Made by a program: the position numbers and the translations under genes. From NCBI GenBank assembly GCA_017512705.1, contig JAFWEX010000105.1, forward strand, positions 1-64,000: 64,000 nt of DNA. The letters run 5' to 3'. This DNA comes from Paenibacillus sp. (GTDB lineage: Bacteria; Bacillota; Bacilli; Paenibacillales; Paenibacillaceae). The number at the start of each line of letters is the position of its first letter. Positions within the stretch are counted from its first letter, which is position 1. Positions 28,888-36,560 of this stretch are shown piece after piece. The notes beneath the pieces are model-generated. The model searched no databases. It was not told the DNA's origin and was given only the letters and a program-made list of their open reading frames with translations.

Positions 28888-28888
28888 G

Positions 28889-29476
28889 CTACGATACCTC
28901 CTTATCGGAGTTACCTTTGGAGCGGAAATGCTGAACCAGACCAAAATGGAAGAAGCCATAAACAAGGAACACTGTAATGACTAATCCAGGATGGATATGC
29001 AGCAGCTGTAATGCTACGAAGGCCATGACGCCAAATAAAATGGCAAACCATTTACCTAGGCCTTTCCATGCTTTCATCGCAAATTCATAGGCCATCATGC
29101 CGAGCATCACAAAAATAACAGGCCGAACGGCTGCGACCATGCCTGCTACAATTTTGGATTCGCGCAGCGCGTACATCGAGCCCAGTAGCGCAATAATCGC
29201 AATACTTGTCGGCAAAATGTGAGCAAGTACGGCGACAATAGCGCCCAGTACCCCTTTCGTTTTATACCCGAGATAGGCAGCCATCTTGGTTGCAATCGGC
29301 CCCGGCAGGGCATTGGCAATTGCCAGAATCTCACCGAATTCATCGTCGCTGACCCACTCGTAACGGGTGACGGCCTCATAACGGATTAATGGAATAACTG
29401 AAGGACCGCCGCCGTATCCCAGAATTCCAGTCCGTATCATACCGATGACGAGCCCTTTGTAATCTTTCCAACTCAT
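28889..29476 (-). CDS. Chromate transporter, N-terminal-type half (YwrB/Chr3N-like)
   Basis: A 195-residue short-chain CHR protein with GILGYGGGPSVIPLIRYEAV and GEILAIANALPGPIATKMAAYLGY, and about six hydrophobic segments. It is the upstream partner of the second half and lies 12 bases downstream of the Lrp-type regulator. The two paralogues are expected to insert in opposite membrane orientation. Confidence 0.85.
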   Translation of the reverse strand: MSWKDYKGLVIGMIRTGILGYGGGPSVIPLIRYEAVTRYEWVSDDEFGEILAIANALPGPIATKMAAYLGYKTKGVLGAIVAVLAHILPTSIAIIALLGSMYALRESKIVAGMVAAVRPVIFVMLGMMAYEFAMKAWKGLGKWFAILFGVMAFVALQLLHIHPGLVITVFLVYGFFHFGLVQHFRSKGNSDKEVS

Positions 29477-29488
29477 GCTGACACCCTC

Positions 29489-29983
29489 CTAGAGTCTCAT
29501 ACCCATGCGGCTTTTATAACGTTTCAAGAGCAGTTGAGATTCCACCTTGACAATGCCGGGCATCTGGTAGAGCTTCTCCAGCAAGAACTGTTCCATCTCT
29601 TCCATATCTGCAAAAATGCCATGCATATGCAGGGTGCTTGGGCCTGTCATATGATAGAGGCTGGTCACAGCCGGCTCTTCGTCTAGCAACTGGGCAACTT
29701 CGTCCAGAAAGCGTGGTTCTACATCTACATTAAAAAAGGCAGAGACTTGCAGTCCTACCTTGCCAGGGTTAATGACAACGGTGAAGCGTTCAATGATTCC
29801 TTTTTCGGACAATGCATTGATGCGAGCTTGAACGGCCACACGTGATAATCCGATCTGTGTACCGATGTCTGTATATGATATCCGGCTATTCTCGTGAAGG
29901 GCGGCGATAATTTTACGATCCATCTCGTCTAGATTATACATTTCCGGTATTTCCCTGCCTTTGGAGGGACGTTTATATGACAT
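29489..29983 (-). CDS. Lrp/AsnC-family regulator (YwrC/ChrS-like)
   Basis: A 164-residue regulator. The N-terminal HTH is [37 protein letters not shown], followed by a RAM ligand-binding domain ([15 protein letters not shown] ... [17 protein letters not shown]). First gene of a three-gene operon with the chromate transporter halves. In B. subtilis, YwrC (ChrS) represses this operon and chromate relieves it; the same role is inferred from order and family. A second in-frame ATG at 29941 is possible. Confidence 0.88.
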   Translation of the reverse strand: MSYKRPSKGREIPEMYNLDEMDRKIIAALHENSRISYTDIGTQIGLSRVAVQARINALSEKGIIERFTVVINPGKVGLQVSAFFNVDVEPRFLDEVAQLLDEEPAVTSLYHMTGPSTLHMHGIFADMEEMEQFLLEKLYQMPGIVKVESQLLLKRYKSRMGMRL

Positions 29984-30125
29984 GTTGGAATCATCCTTTT
30001 CGTTTTCCTGTATGCATTATCATTGCAGCATTCATAGTTTAATGACGAAACGTAATCAGCGTCAACTGATTTCATGTGAATTGTTCAAAATAGATACGGG
30101 AGAGCTTCCATTTTGTCTATTATGA

Positions 30126-30161
30126 ATGAAAAAGACCACTCGCTGTATGCGGGTAGTCTGC
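30126..30161 (-). terminator. Terminator of the response regulator-kinase operon
   Basis: On the minus strand, AGACTACCCGC, loop, GCGAGTGGTCT, then five T. It lies about 140 bases beyond the kinase stop. The rest of 29984-30299 holds promoter-like AT-rich sequence for the Lrp-type gene and no gene. Confidence 0.7.
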
Positions 30162-30299
30162 ACTTCATCGTTGACAAACATTTGATGATGAATCTGTATC
30201 TTCAAAGGAAAAATTTTCTAAAGATTAATAGCAAGAAGAATATAGAAGGTGTTGCTATGTTATTGAGTCTGATGTCAGTTCGCTGGTAGCACAAGCCCA

Positions 30300-31415
30300 T
30301 TACATGTTCACGGATTTCGGCAGCAGCAGTGTCACAGTGGTTCCCTCACCAGGTTCGGAAGAGATGCGTAATGTCCCGCCTGCTCCGCGTGCACGTTCTT
30401 CCATGCTGAATAATCCTACCCCATTCCCGGCAGTAGCTTCGTTAAAACCAGCACCTTGATCTTCAATAACAACGAGAGTGAGATCTTCGCTGTCTTCCAC
30501 AGTTACACGAGCCTCTGCAACGTCAGCATATTTGGCCACATTCGTTAAGGCTTCTTGGATTATACGATAAATAGCAATCTCTTTGTTCATATCCAGTCGC
30601 TTACGCAAGCTGCACTCCAGAGCAATCTCGATGCCGTAATGGCGGGTATAGTTCTCAATATAGGTTCGAATTGCAGGAACAACACCGAGGTCATCCAGCA
30701 CGGATGGGCGAAGTTCCCAAGCCATACCCCGTACATCCTCCATAATACCAGTAACCTGTTTTCGCAGTGCTTCTACACCTGGATTCGCTTGTTCTGCCAG
30801 CAGGCGGTCCATCTGAATCACGAGAGAGAAGAGGCTTTGTCCTATGCCATCATGGAGTTCACGAGAGATGCGGCGCCGCTCTTCCTCCTGAATGTTCATC
30901 ACTTGGGACATCATCTGCTGCAGTTCAGCCTCTACTTCTTTAAGCTTGGTTACTTCACTGCGCACAGCTAGGTACTGATAAGGCTCACCGTCATTATCGA
31001 GAAAAGGCACGATTGTTGTATTGACCCAATAGTAACTGCCATCTTTCGCGCGATTCCGAATCTCGCCATGCCACACCTTACCTGAAGAAATCGTATCCCA
31101 TAACGTCTTCATAAAGGTTTTACCGTGGTACCCCGAGTTAATAATCCGGTGATCCTGACCAATGAGTTCTTCGCGGCTATATTGTGAAATCTCGCAGAAT
31201 TTATCGTTGACGTATTGGATCTTCCCTAAATGATTTGTCAGCGCTACAATCGAGGATTCATCAAGTGCAAATTTCAGGTCACTGAGCTGATGCAGCGAAC
31301 CCTTCAGTTTGCTGCGGAATTCATTGTCCGAGATATGCTCGTCAATTTCTTTCAGCAGCAGCTGAACGGGCTGGTCCGCTAATCCGCTAAGTCGGTTTTT
31401 GTGTGGTTTACTCAA
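30300..31415 (-). CDS. PAS-domain sensor histidine kinase (NarX/NreB-type)
   Basis: A 371-residue cytoplasmic kinase. A PAS domain (residues ~55-165, with GKIQYVNDKFCEISQYSREELIGQDHRI and a PAC-like YYWVNTTIVPF) is followed by a HisKA_3 box (EEERRRISRELHDGIGQSLFSL, phospho-His) and a HATPase with LTNVAKYADV and EDQGAGF ... GVGLFSMEERA. It partners the preceding response regulator; the TTG start overlaps that gene's stop by 8 bases. The four cysteines that hold the Fe-S cluster in staphylococcal NreB are absent (one Cys in PAS), so an oxygen-labile cluster is not supported. The GAF and Fnr-like neighbours still suggest redox or nitrate control. Confidence 0.88.
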   Translation of the reverse strand: MSKPHKNRLSGLADQPVQLLLKEIDEHISDNEFRSKLKGSLHQLSDLKFALDESSIVALTNHLGKIQYVNDKFCEISQYSREELIGQDHRIINSGYHGKTFMKTLWDTISSGKVWHGEIRNRAKDGSYYWVNTTIVPFLDNDGEPYQYLAVRSEVTKLKEVEAELQQMMSQVMNIQEEERRRISRELHDGIGQSLFSLVIQMDRLLAEQANPGVEALRKQVTGIMEDVRGMAWELRPSVLDDLGVVPAIRTYIENYTRHYGIEIALECSLRKRLDMNKEIAIYRIIQEALTNVAKYADVAEARVTVEDSEDLTLVVIEDQGAGFNEATAGNGVGLFSMEERARGAGGTLRISSEPGEGTTVTLLLPKSVNM

Positions 31416-32058
31416 AGTTCAACAACCCCTTTTTCATCGCAAACTTCACCAGTTCCGGTCTGGTGCGTAGACCAAGTTTTTCCATCAGATTGCTCTTGTG
31501 CGATTCCACGGTTTTGACACTAATGACCAGATGCTCGGCAATTTCTTTATTGGCGTATCCTTTGGCAATCCAGGACAAAATCTCTTTCTCCCGATCCGAG
31601 AGCGTATCGTAGGGCCCGGCATTTTCCTGTTTGGCTTTGTCGAGATACTCGCTCATCAATCGTTTGGTTGCACTTGGATAGAGGTAGGCGCTTCCATCTG
31701 CTACGGAACGAATAGCTGCTAGCAACTCCTCATGGGGTGCGCTTTTGAGAATATACCCTGACGCTCCTGCATGGATTGCGCGGAACAGGTATTCCTCATC
31801 ATCGTGCATCGTTAGAATTAAAATCGATAGATCCGGCATTAATTTTTTCAACTCCGCCGTAGCGGTCAATCCATCCTTGCCGGGGGGCATACTGAAATCC
31901 ATCAGAACCACATCAGGCTTCAGCTCCTGTGCTTTGGCAATGGCCTCGTCGCCATCCGCTGCATCTCCAACAATATGTATATCATTCTTACCTTCAAGCA
32001 AGGCGATCAGCCCAGAACGTACAACTACATGGTCGTCTACAACTAACAGTCGAATCAC
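31408..32058 (-). CDS. NarL/LuxR-family response regulator
   Basis: A 216-residue regulator from a GTG with GGGGGAAA upstream. The receiver has LLVVDDHVVVRSGL, phospho-acceptor Asp in VVLMDFSMPPG, and the conserved Lys in GYILKSAPHEEL. The C-terminal LuxR HTH reads LSDREKEILSWIAKGYANKEIAEHL. Length and architecture match NreC/LiaR-type partners of HisKA_3 kinases. It is cotranscribed with the kinase. A terminator lies just upstream, so it needs a promoter between about 32103 and 32058 or readthrough from the GAF gene. Confidence 0.9.
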   Translation of the reverse strand: MIRLLVVDDHVVVRSGLIALLEGKNDIHIVGDAADGDEAIAKAQELKPDVVLMDFSMPPGKDGLTATAELKKLMPDLSILILTMHDDEEYLFRAIHAGASGYILKSAPHEELLAAIRSVADGSAYLYPSATKRLMSEYLDKAKQENAGPYDTLSDREKEILSWIAKGYANKEIAEHLVISVKTVESHKSNLMEKLGLRTRPELVKFAMKKGLLNFE

Positions 32059-32103
32059 AATCGTTTCCCCCTGTCCGCTTCCTTCATCTACCCCTATCAT
32101 ACC

Positions 32104-32143
32104 AAAAAAAAGACTTCTCAGAGGTTAATCTCTGAAAAGTCTC
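32104..32143 (-). terminator. Terminator/attenuator between GAF gene and response regulator
   Basis: On the minus strand: AGACTTTTCAGAG, loop ATTAAC, CTCTGAGAAGTCT and a run of eight T. It lies about 90 bases past the GAF gene stop and about 45 bases before the response regulator start. Confidence 0.85.
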
Positions 32144-32230
32144 ACTTTCTAAGCCCTCCACGTATCAGATGTATACAAGTCGTAACATAGTATATGGCGC
32201 GGGGTGTCTCATTTTACCTATCTCTCTTGC

Positions 32231-32656
32231 TTATGCATATTGTTCTAATTGTCTTGCCGTTTGTTCGGTTTGCATCACTATCTCGGGGGAAAACGTGCGA
32301 GGGGTTCTGCTTCCCACAAGCAATACACCGTCTGGCAGGCTGCCTTGCTTGAACAGAGGCACGGCTATCGCACACACCAGTCGTTCAGCAAGCATAAGCG
32401 GGCAGCGATCTGGAGTGTATTCTCCCCTGGATTGCTCATCCAGCATAACCGTGCGGCCCGTTCTGAGCGCTGTGCCAACCAGATCTTGTCCAGGGCGCAT
32501 AGCCATTCGTTGCACACGTTGATTCGTTGCCCCATAGGTATATTTCCAGCGTAACATCGATCCAGATACACAAGCCATTCCGCAAAAATCGCCGGCGGTG
32601 ATCTGACACAGGCCGCTGATCATCTCCTGAACGGTAGATGAGACTTCATCATGCAT
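32231..32656 (-). CDS. GAF-domain protein (NreA-like)
   Basis: A 141-residue single GAF domain (CGMACVSGSMLRWKYTYGATN, VGTALRTGRTVMLDE, AIAVPLFKQGSLPDGVLLVGS). The inner ATG is chosen, since AAGGAAG sits 8 bases before it. In staphylococci a stand-alone GAF protein, NreA, binds nitrate and restrains the NreB kinase. Its place upstream of a NarL-type regulator and PAS kinase is the same set of partners in different order. Ligand not provable here. Confidence 0.75.
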   Translation of the reverse strand: MHDEVSSTVQEMISGLCQITAGDFCGMACVSGSMLRWKYTYGATNQRVQRMAMRPGQDLVGTALRTGRTVMLDEQSRGEYTPDRCPLMLAERLVCAIAVPLFKQGSLPDGVLLVGSRTPRTFSPEIVMQTEQTARQLEQYA

Positions 32657-33035
32657 GAGGGACACTTCCTTTTTTATGGATCATATAGACGATTCGCACG
32701 TCACTCAGTATGTTTACTTCCTTATCACGATTGTTATCGCAACATATGGGTAACCTTAAACACAAGGCTCGTAGGATTGAAAAAAGTTGTACAATTAATT
32801 TATTCCGATGTTAGTTCTATTGTAGACTGTTTTGTCAGCCTTGTAATTCAGGGAAAACCCCTATTTCACTTCTGGAAATTACTGAACGTGGGCACCGGAA
32901 CACTCCGAGAAGCTTAAGAATGAAAAAAACAGCTGGAAATCTGCGCCAACTGTCTCGTTTAAATGTGTATTCTGGAAAGAGTGTATATTTAGGAAGACTC
33001 TCCTGCAGGTTAGCAATGTACACGTTTCTATTTTT
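32657..33035. other. Gene-free stretch upstream of the GAF gene
   Basis: About 380 bases, AT-rich, that should hold the GAF promoter and the 3' end of the CxxC-protein transcript. I see no convincing open frame and no strong hairpin. Two copies of an ACGTTTAC/ACGTGTAC-like element occur at 33018-33050. Confidence 0.4.
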
Positions 33036-33869
33036 CTACATTGTAAACGTGCTCAGTAATGCTGGCCATACTGAGATATTCTCATGGCAAGAGGGGCATG
33101 TTGTTTTGCCTGCCAGATAGGGCAGATATGCGGCTAGTGTCTGTTCTCCGATCCGTGCTGTCCGCTCTGCTAGAACTTGTGTCTCCTCATCTGTCCATGA
33201 AGAAGCGGGAATGATGGCCTGAGCTTCCTGATCAGGTTGAAAAACAGGATCTTGTTCATAAGCTTTCAGAGGCACAGCATGATGTTCATCGGGCCATATG
33301 TACAATTCATTTGCGCAAGCTGGGCATTCAGCTACATACTCATCTCCTTCTGTAAATGTCATCAGCATATTCGCGACAGGATAGGATTCGCGGAATGCGG
33401 CATCCGCAATGAGGATGTAACGTTTCTCCATATCATCTGTGGATGATACAGCGACATCATTCAGTACTTGTTCTGTCAGCGATTTAAGCTGGTCGATAGC
33501 TTCTACATAATCATTGTACATCTCCGTGCAGACAGTACTCCCCACCACATCGGCCAGCTCAGTCCAGGATGGTGGATATGGCGTTTGGTGCTGCTCATCG
33601 CGGCTTGCTTCAATAATACCGCAGTGGATAAACAGTTCTTTGCGTACCGCTGCATCGGATGTCGTACAAGCGAGATGTGCTAGAAATGGCATGGCGGCGT
33701 AGGTAGCTGTATAGATTGTATTTTGATGAAACAGATATTCCTGAAACAGATTTTCAAAAACTTCTTGGCTGAACTCCTGCTCTAGCTGCTGCAATAAGCT
33801 GGGTACATGTATTGCTGATCCATACGGGCCAGATAACCTTTTCCAAACATCACGATCATGGGATAACAT
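33036..33869 (-). CDS. HEAT-like helical protein with two CxxC knuckles
   Basis: A 278-residue protein from an ATG behind AGGAGG. The N-terminal half is helical (LFQEYLFHQNTIYTATYAAMPFLAHLA), a pattern I know from widespread uncharacterised HEAT-repeat-like proteins. A middle region has NDVAVSSTDDMEKRYIL. Two zinc-knuckle-like pairs, CPAC and CPSC, each followed by xxLYIWP or xxISVWP, lie about 85 residues apart near the C-terminus and could together bind one zinc. Function unknown. Single gene. Confidence 0.65.
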   Translation of the reverse strand: MLSHDRDVWKRLSGPYGSAIHVPSLLQQLEQEFSQEVFENLFQEYLFHQNTIYTATYAAMPFLAHLACTTSDAAVRKELFIHCGIIEASRDEQHQTPYPPSWTELADVVGSTVCTEMYNDYVEAIDQLKSLTEQVLNDVAVSSTDDMEKRYILIADAAFRESYPVANMLMTFTEGDEYVAECPACANELYIWPDEHHAVPLKAYEQDPVFQPDQEAQAIIPASSWTDEETQVLAERTARIGEQTLAAYLPYLAGKTTCPSCHENISVWPALLSTFTM

Positions 33870-34031
33870 ATGATTTCCTCCTGTTCTGGAGAGATGCATA
33901 AGTAAAAGAATTATAAATTTGAAGATTCACATGATTGAATACTTATAAGGGTTTAACTGTATGCTAGCATGATCGCTAGAAATGGACAATTTAAGATTGG
34001 ACTACTCCCAATGAGGCCTTAATAAGGGACG

Positions 34032-34047
34032 TGTGACTTTTCTCACA
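34032..34047. promoter_or_regulatory. Fnr/Crp-type operator TGTGA-N6-TCACA
   Basis: A perfect dyad, TGTGA CTTTTC TCACA, identical in form to the B. subtilis Fnr box (TGTGA-N6-TCACT). It lies 110 bases upstream of the Fnr-like gene, so autoregulation is likely. A TATGAT at 34115-34120 is a possible -10 box of the gene. Confidence 0.7.
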
Positions 34048-34156
34048 GCGAATTGGGGGAGTTTCCCCGCAAAGATCAGGTGATCCCCCGATAACCTTCC
34101 AGATCCTTTCACGATATGATGGAATCATAAGGAAGTAACCGAGGGGGACGAAATTT

Positions 34157-34933
34157 ATGGGTACAGTATTTGTGGAAAGAATCACTCAAAAAGAAGAGCG
34201 GACACAGACGGAGGCGGGCAACATGACTCAAAGAACAGGTGGGATTCTGTCTTTTGTTACAGCGGAGCAATGGAATCAGATTGAAGAGAAAATGCAGCCT
34301 AAAAAGGTGAAGTCAGGATACAGTCTCTTTTTGGAAGGTGATGAAGCCGGATATCTGTACTACATTCGTTCCGGGCGCGTGAAGCTGACCAAATCGACGG
34401 AGGATGGCAAAGAAATCATTCTGTCGATTCAGCAGAGTGGTGATCTGATCGGTGAATTTGGCGGCGTTGGCGGACAGAATCACAGTTACAGTGCTGAGAT
34501 GGCGGAAAAGGGCGAACTGGCTATTATCTCGCTGAGTGATCTTGAAGGTGTGTTAAGTAAAAATGGAGATTTGGCGCTTAAATTTCTGCAATGGATGGCG
34601 CTTGCGCAACGGATTACGCAGTCCAGATTCCGTGATCTGCTGCTCTATGGCAAAGCAGGTGCACTTGCTTCGACACTGATCCGTGCCAGCAATACGTATG
34701 GCAAGATCATCCCTGACGGTATTGTGCTGGAGATGAAGCTGAATCATACTGAACTCGCTGAGATGATCGGAGCGACTCGAGAGAGTGTTACTCGTATGCT
34801 TGGGGCTTGGAAGGAGCAAGGTACGTTGGACATGATGGACGGCAAATTAATGATTCGGGACATGGCGGCGCTACGTTGCATGTGTGGATGCCCATCGTTT
34901 CCAAGCTGCCCGAAGGAACTGTGCCGATTGTAG
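34157..34933 (+). CDS. Crp/Fnr-family regulator with C-terminal cysteine cluster
   Basis: A 258-residue regulator: cyclic-nucleotide-like beta-roll (residues ~35-145), dimer helix and HTH with HTELAEMIGATRESVTRML, whose E-x-x-T-R contact pattern is Fnr-like. The C-terminus has Cys241, 243, 245, 251 and 256. B. subtilis Fnr holds its [4Fe-4S] cluster through C-terminal cysteines, so an oxygen-sensing cluster at this end is a reasonable inference; E. coli Fnr uses N-terminal cysteines, absent here. GGGGGA precedes the ATG. A TGTGA-N6-TCACA box lies upstream. Confidence 0.88.
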   Translation: MGTVFVERITQKEERTQTEAGNMTQRTGGILSFVTAEQWNQIEEKMQPKKVKSGYSLFLEGDEAGYLYYIRSGRVKLTKSTEDGKEIILSIQQSGDLIGEFGGVGGQNHSYSAEMAEKGELAIISLSDLEGVLSKNGDLALKFLQWMALAQRITQSRFRDLLLYGKAGALASTLIRASNTYGKIIPDGIVLEMKLNHTELAEMIGATRESVTRMLGAWKEQGTLDMMDGKLMIRDMAALRCMCGCPSFPSCPKELCRL

Positions 34934-34953
34934 TAAGAGAGCAGGACGTAAAG

Positions 34954-34988
34954 AGGACGAAGCAGCTTGTACTGTTTCGTCCTTTTTT
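34954..34988 (+). terminator. Terminator of the Fnr-like gene
   Basis: AGGACGAAGCAG with CTGTTTCGTCCT (one wobble), followed by six T. Confidence 0.88.
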
Positions 34989-35006
34989 GTGTTGATCTGA
35001 TTTGAT

Positions 35007-35534
35007 CTAATCTAACTCCCGATCGAGTATGGAGTAGAGCACAGAGTCATGATACCTGCCCTTGTAGAACCAATGCTCGCGCAACACACCCTCACGCTGC
35101 ATTCCGATGCGCTGCATGACTCGTACGGATGCGGGATTCTCCGGGCGACACTTTGCATAGATTCGGTGAACACCAAGTTCCCGGAATCCAAACTGAAGCA
35201 GTGCACGGCAGGCCTCGGTGACATAGCCATTCCCCTGATGAGCAGGGTGCAGGACATAGCCGATCTCGGCATTCGTTTGTTCTGTGAGGTGTAGTCCTGC
35301 ACCACCAATAAGCAGATCTTCCTTTTTCAAAACAATCGCGAACTCATACCCTTCTCTCGGCTCAGTCAGCTGCATACGCATGACATCCTGTACATAAGCC
35401 TTTGTATCCTCTTCTGTGTTGGGTCCCCAAGCGGTATGCACTGTAACCTCAGGCATCGAAGTATATGCATGTATGTACGGCCAGTCACGTTCTACAATAT
35501 CACGGATTAGTAATCTTTCGGTCTCCAGCTGCAT
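35007..35534 (-). CDS. GNAT acetyltransferase (RimJ/RimL type)
   Basis: A 175-residue acetyltransferase: LETERLLIRDIVERDWPYI at the start, then AEIGYVLHPAHQGNGYVTEACRALLQFGF (acetyl-CoA motif A with Q-G-N-G) and NPASVRVMQRIGMQREG. GAAGGAG stands 9 bases before the ATG. Members acetylate protein N-termini or small amines; the target is not evident. Monocistronic and convergent with the Fnr-like gene. Confidence 0.88.
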   Translation of the reverse strand: MQLETERLLIRDIVERDWPYIHAYTSMPEVTVHTAWGPNTEEDTKAYVQDVMRMQLTEPREGYEFAIVLKKEDLLIGGAGLHLTEQTNAEIGYVLHPAHQGNGYVTEACRALLQFGFRELGVHRIYAKCRPENPASVRVMQRIGMQREGVLREHWFYKGRYHDSVLYSILDRELD

Positions 35535-35701
35535 GGCGCCCAGCTCCTTCACCCATTTTCTCCCTATTATAATGTATAACGGGCGTGGCACAACCGAAAA
35601 AAGCCCAAGATTGAATTCAATACCATGAATCCCTCAAGGGCAATTTTTATATGGAAGCATGCATTCATGCCTCGTATTTGAAGTGACTTGATCTATGTGT
35701 T

Positions 35702-35857
35702 TTATTGTGGTTGCTTGCAAGCCGTTGCAGGATACGTGTAGGACAGTTTGCGAATAATCTCCTTTTGCCATCTCGTGTCACCTAGGTTGGTTGCTAGGTT
35801 CAGAAGATCCAAATAATCGTCCAGCTGCAGATCAGCCTTTTGCAGAGTTGTGTTCAT
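35702..35857 (-). CDS. Small Fur-box-controlled protein
   Basis: A 51-residue protein, MNTTLQKADLQ followed by a helical acidic-basic segment (DDYLDLLNLATNLGDTRWQ) and a cysteine near the end. The inner ATG is chosen; AGGGGAACG lies upstream, though at 12-base spacing. The promoter (TTGCAT-N17-GATAAT) is covered by a Fur box, so it should be made under iron starvation. B. subtilis makes small Fur-controlled proteins (FbpA, FbpB) that work with the FsrA RNA; sequence similarity to them is not evident to me. Confidence 0.6.
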   Translation of the reverse strand: MNTTLQKADLQLDDYLDLLNLATNLGDTRWQKEIIRKLSYTYPATACKQPQ

Positions 35858-35938
35858 TTGATGTTCGTTCCCCTTTATCGATAAAGTCGTATGCATGGTC
35901 ATGGTCATAGAACTGACAACATGACAGTAAACAAGCTC

Positions 35939-35957
35939 AATAATGATAATCATTATC
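35939..35957 (-). promoter_or_regulatory. Fur box over the -10 region
   Basis: AATAATGATAATCATTATC matches the 19-base Fur consensus at 18 positions. Read on the minus strand, TTGCAT-N17-GATAAT places the -10 inside the box, ideal for iron-dependent repression of the small gene downstream. Confidence 0.85.
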
Positions 35958-36019
35958 ATACATATGTTTTTATTATGCAACGAACATGGATAAAATGCAA
36001 TGCTTAACCTGGGGAGTAA

Positions 36020-36310
36020 TCAATTTTTTTCGGTAAAAAGCCTTATCCACAGCATGTACGGAATATATACACCTAGGTAAGCAGCGGGGATCAGGAACCA
36101 GCCGTTCAGCAAAAAGTGATGAATTTCCGTTGTGAACGTCGTCATATGAGCATTCGTTGCATACACATCGCTGGCGATTACAGTTGCTGCACTGTAGAAG
36201 CACAGGATGGCCAGCACGTGGAAAACCCAGCGGATTGGTTTGAATCGAAGTGCTGCATAAGCCATGACAAGTGGAACAATAATCAGAAGTAACAGAAATA
36301 TAATCTTCAT
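36020..36310 (-). CDS. Small integral membrane protein (three helices)
   Basis: A 96-residue protein from an ATG behind GAAGGAG. Hydrophobic segments lie at residues ~2-18, ~28-45 and ~68-88 (FLIPAAYLGVYIPYMLWI). I do not recognise the family. Monocistronic, with the start of a divergent secreted protein gene 250 bases away. It ends shortly upstream of the Fur-box promoter, so iron-related coregulation is not implied. Confidence 0.65.
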   Translation of the reverse strand: MKIIFLLLLIIVPLVMAYAALRFKPIRWVFHVLAILCFYSAATVIASDVYATNAHMTTFTTEIHHFLLNGWFLIPAAYLGVYIPYMLWIRLFTEKN

Positions 36311-36560
36311 ATGAGATTCTCCTTCATAACGAGAGATAAGATCTACTCGGTCTAATCTTCTTAACAATAGCCAGTATCGACGAAAGAGAGTTCATACAAA
36401 CTTTTTTCAAAAATTTTACATAATCAAAGAGGAATTCATCATATGAAGTATTAAATTAAAGAGGAGACAGCTTGCAGCAAGACATTTTTCAGGCGACAGA
36501 CATGTCAACTTGATACAGCACGTACAGACATCCATCGATATGAAGGAGGAGAAGAGGATT

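Noticed and set aside
30300-31415. NreB orthologue with Fe-S cluster
   Set aside because: The PAS domain has only one cysteine, so the cluster-binding set is missing.
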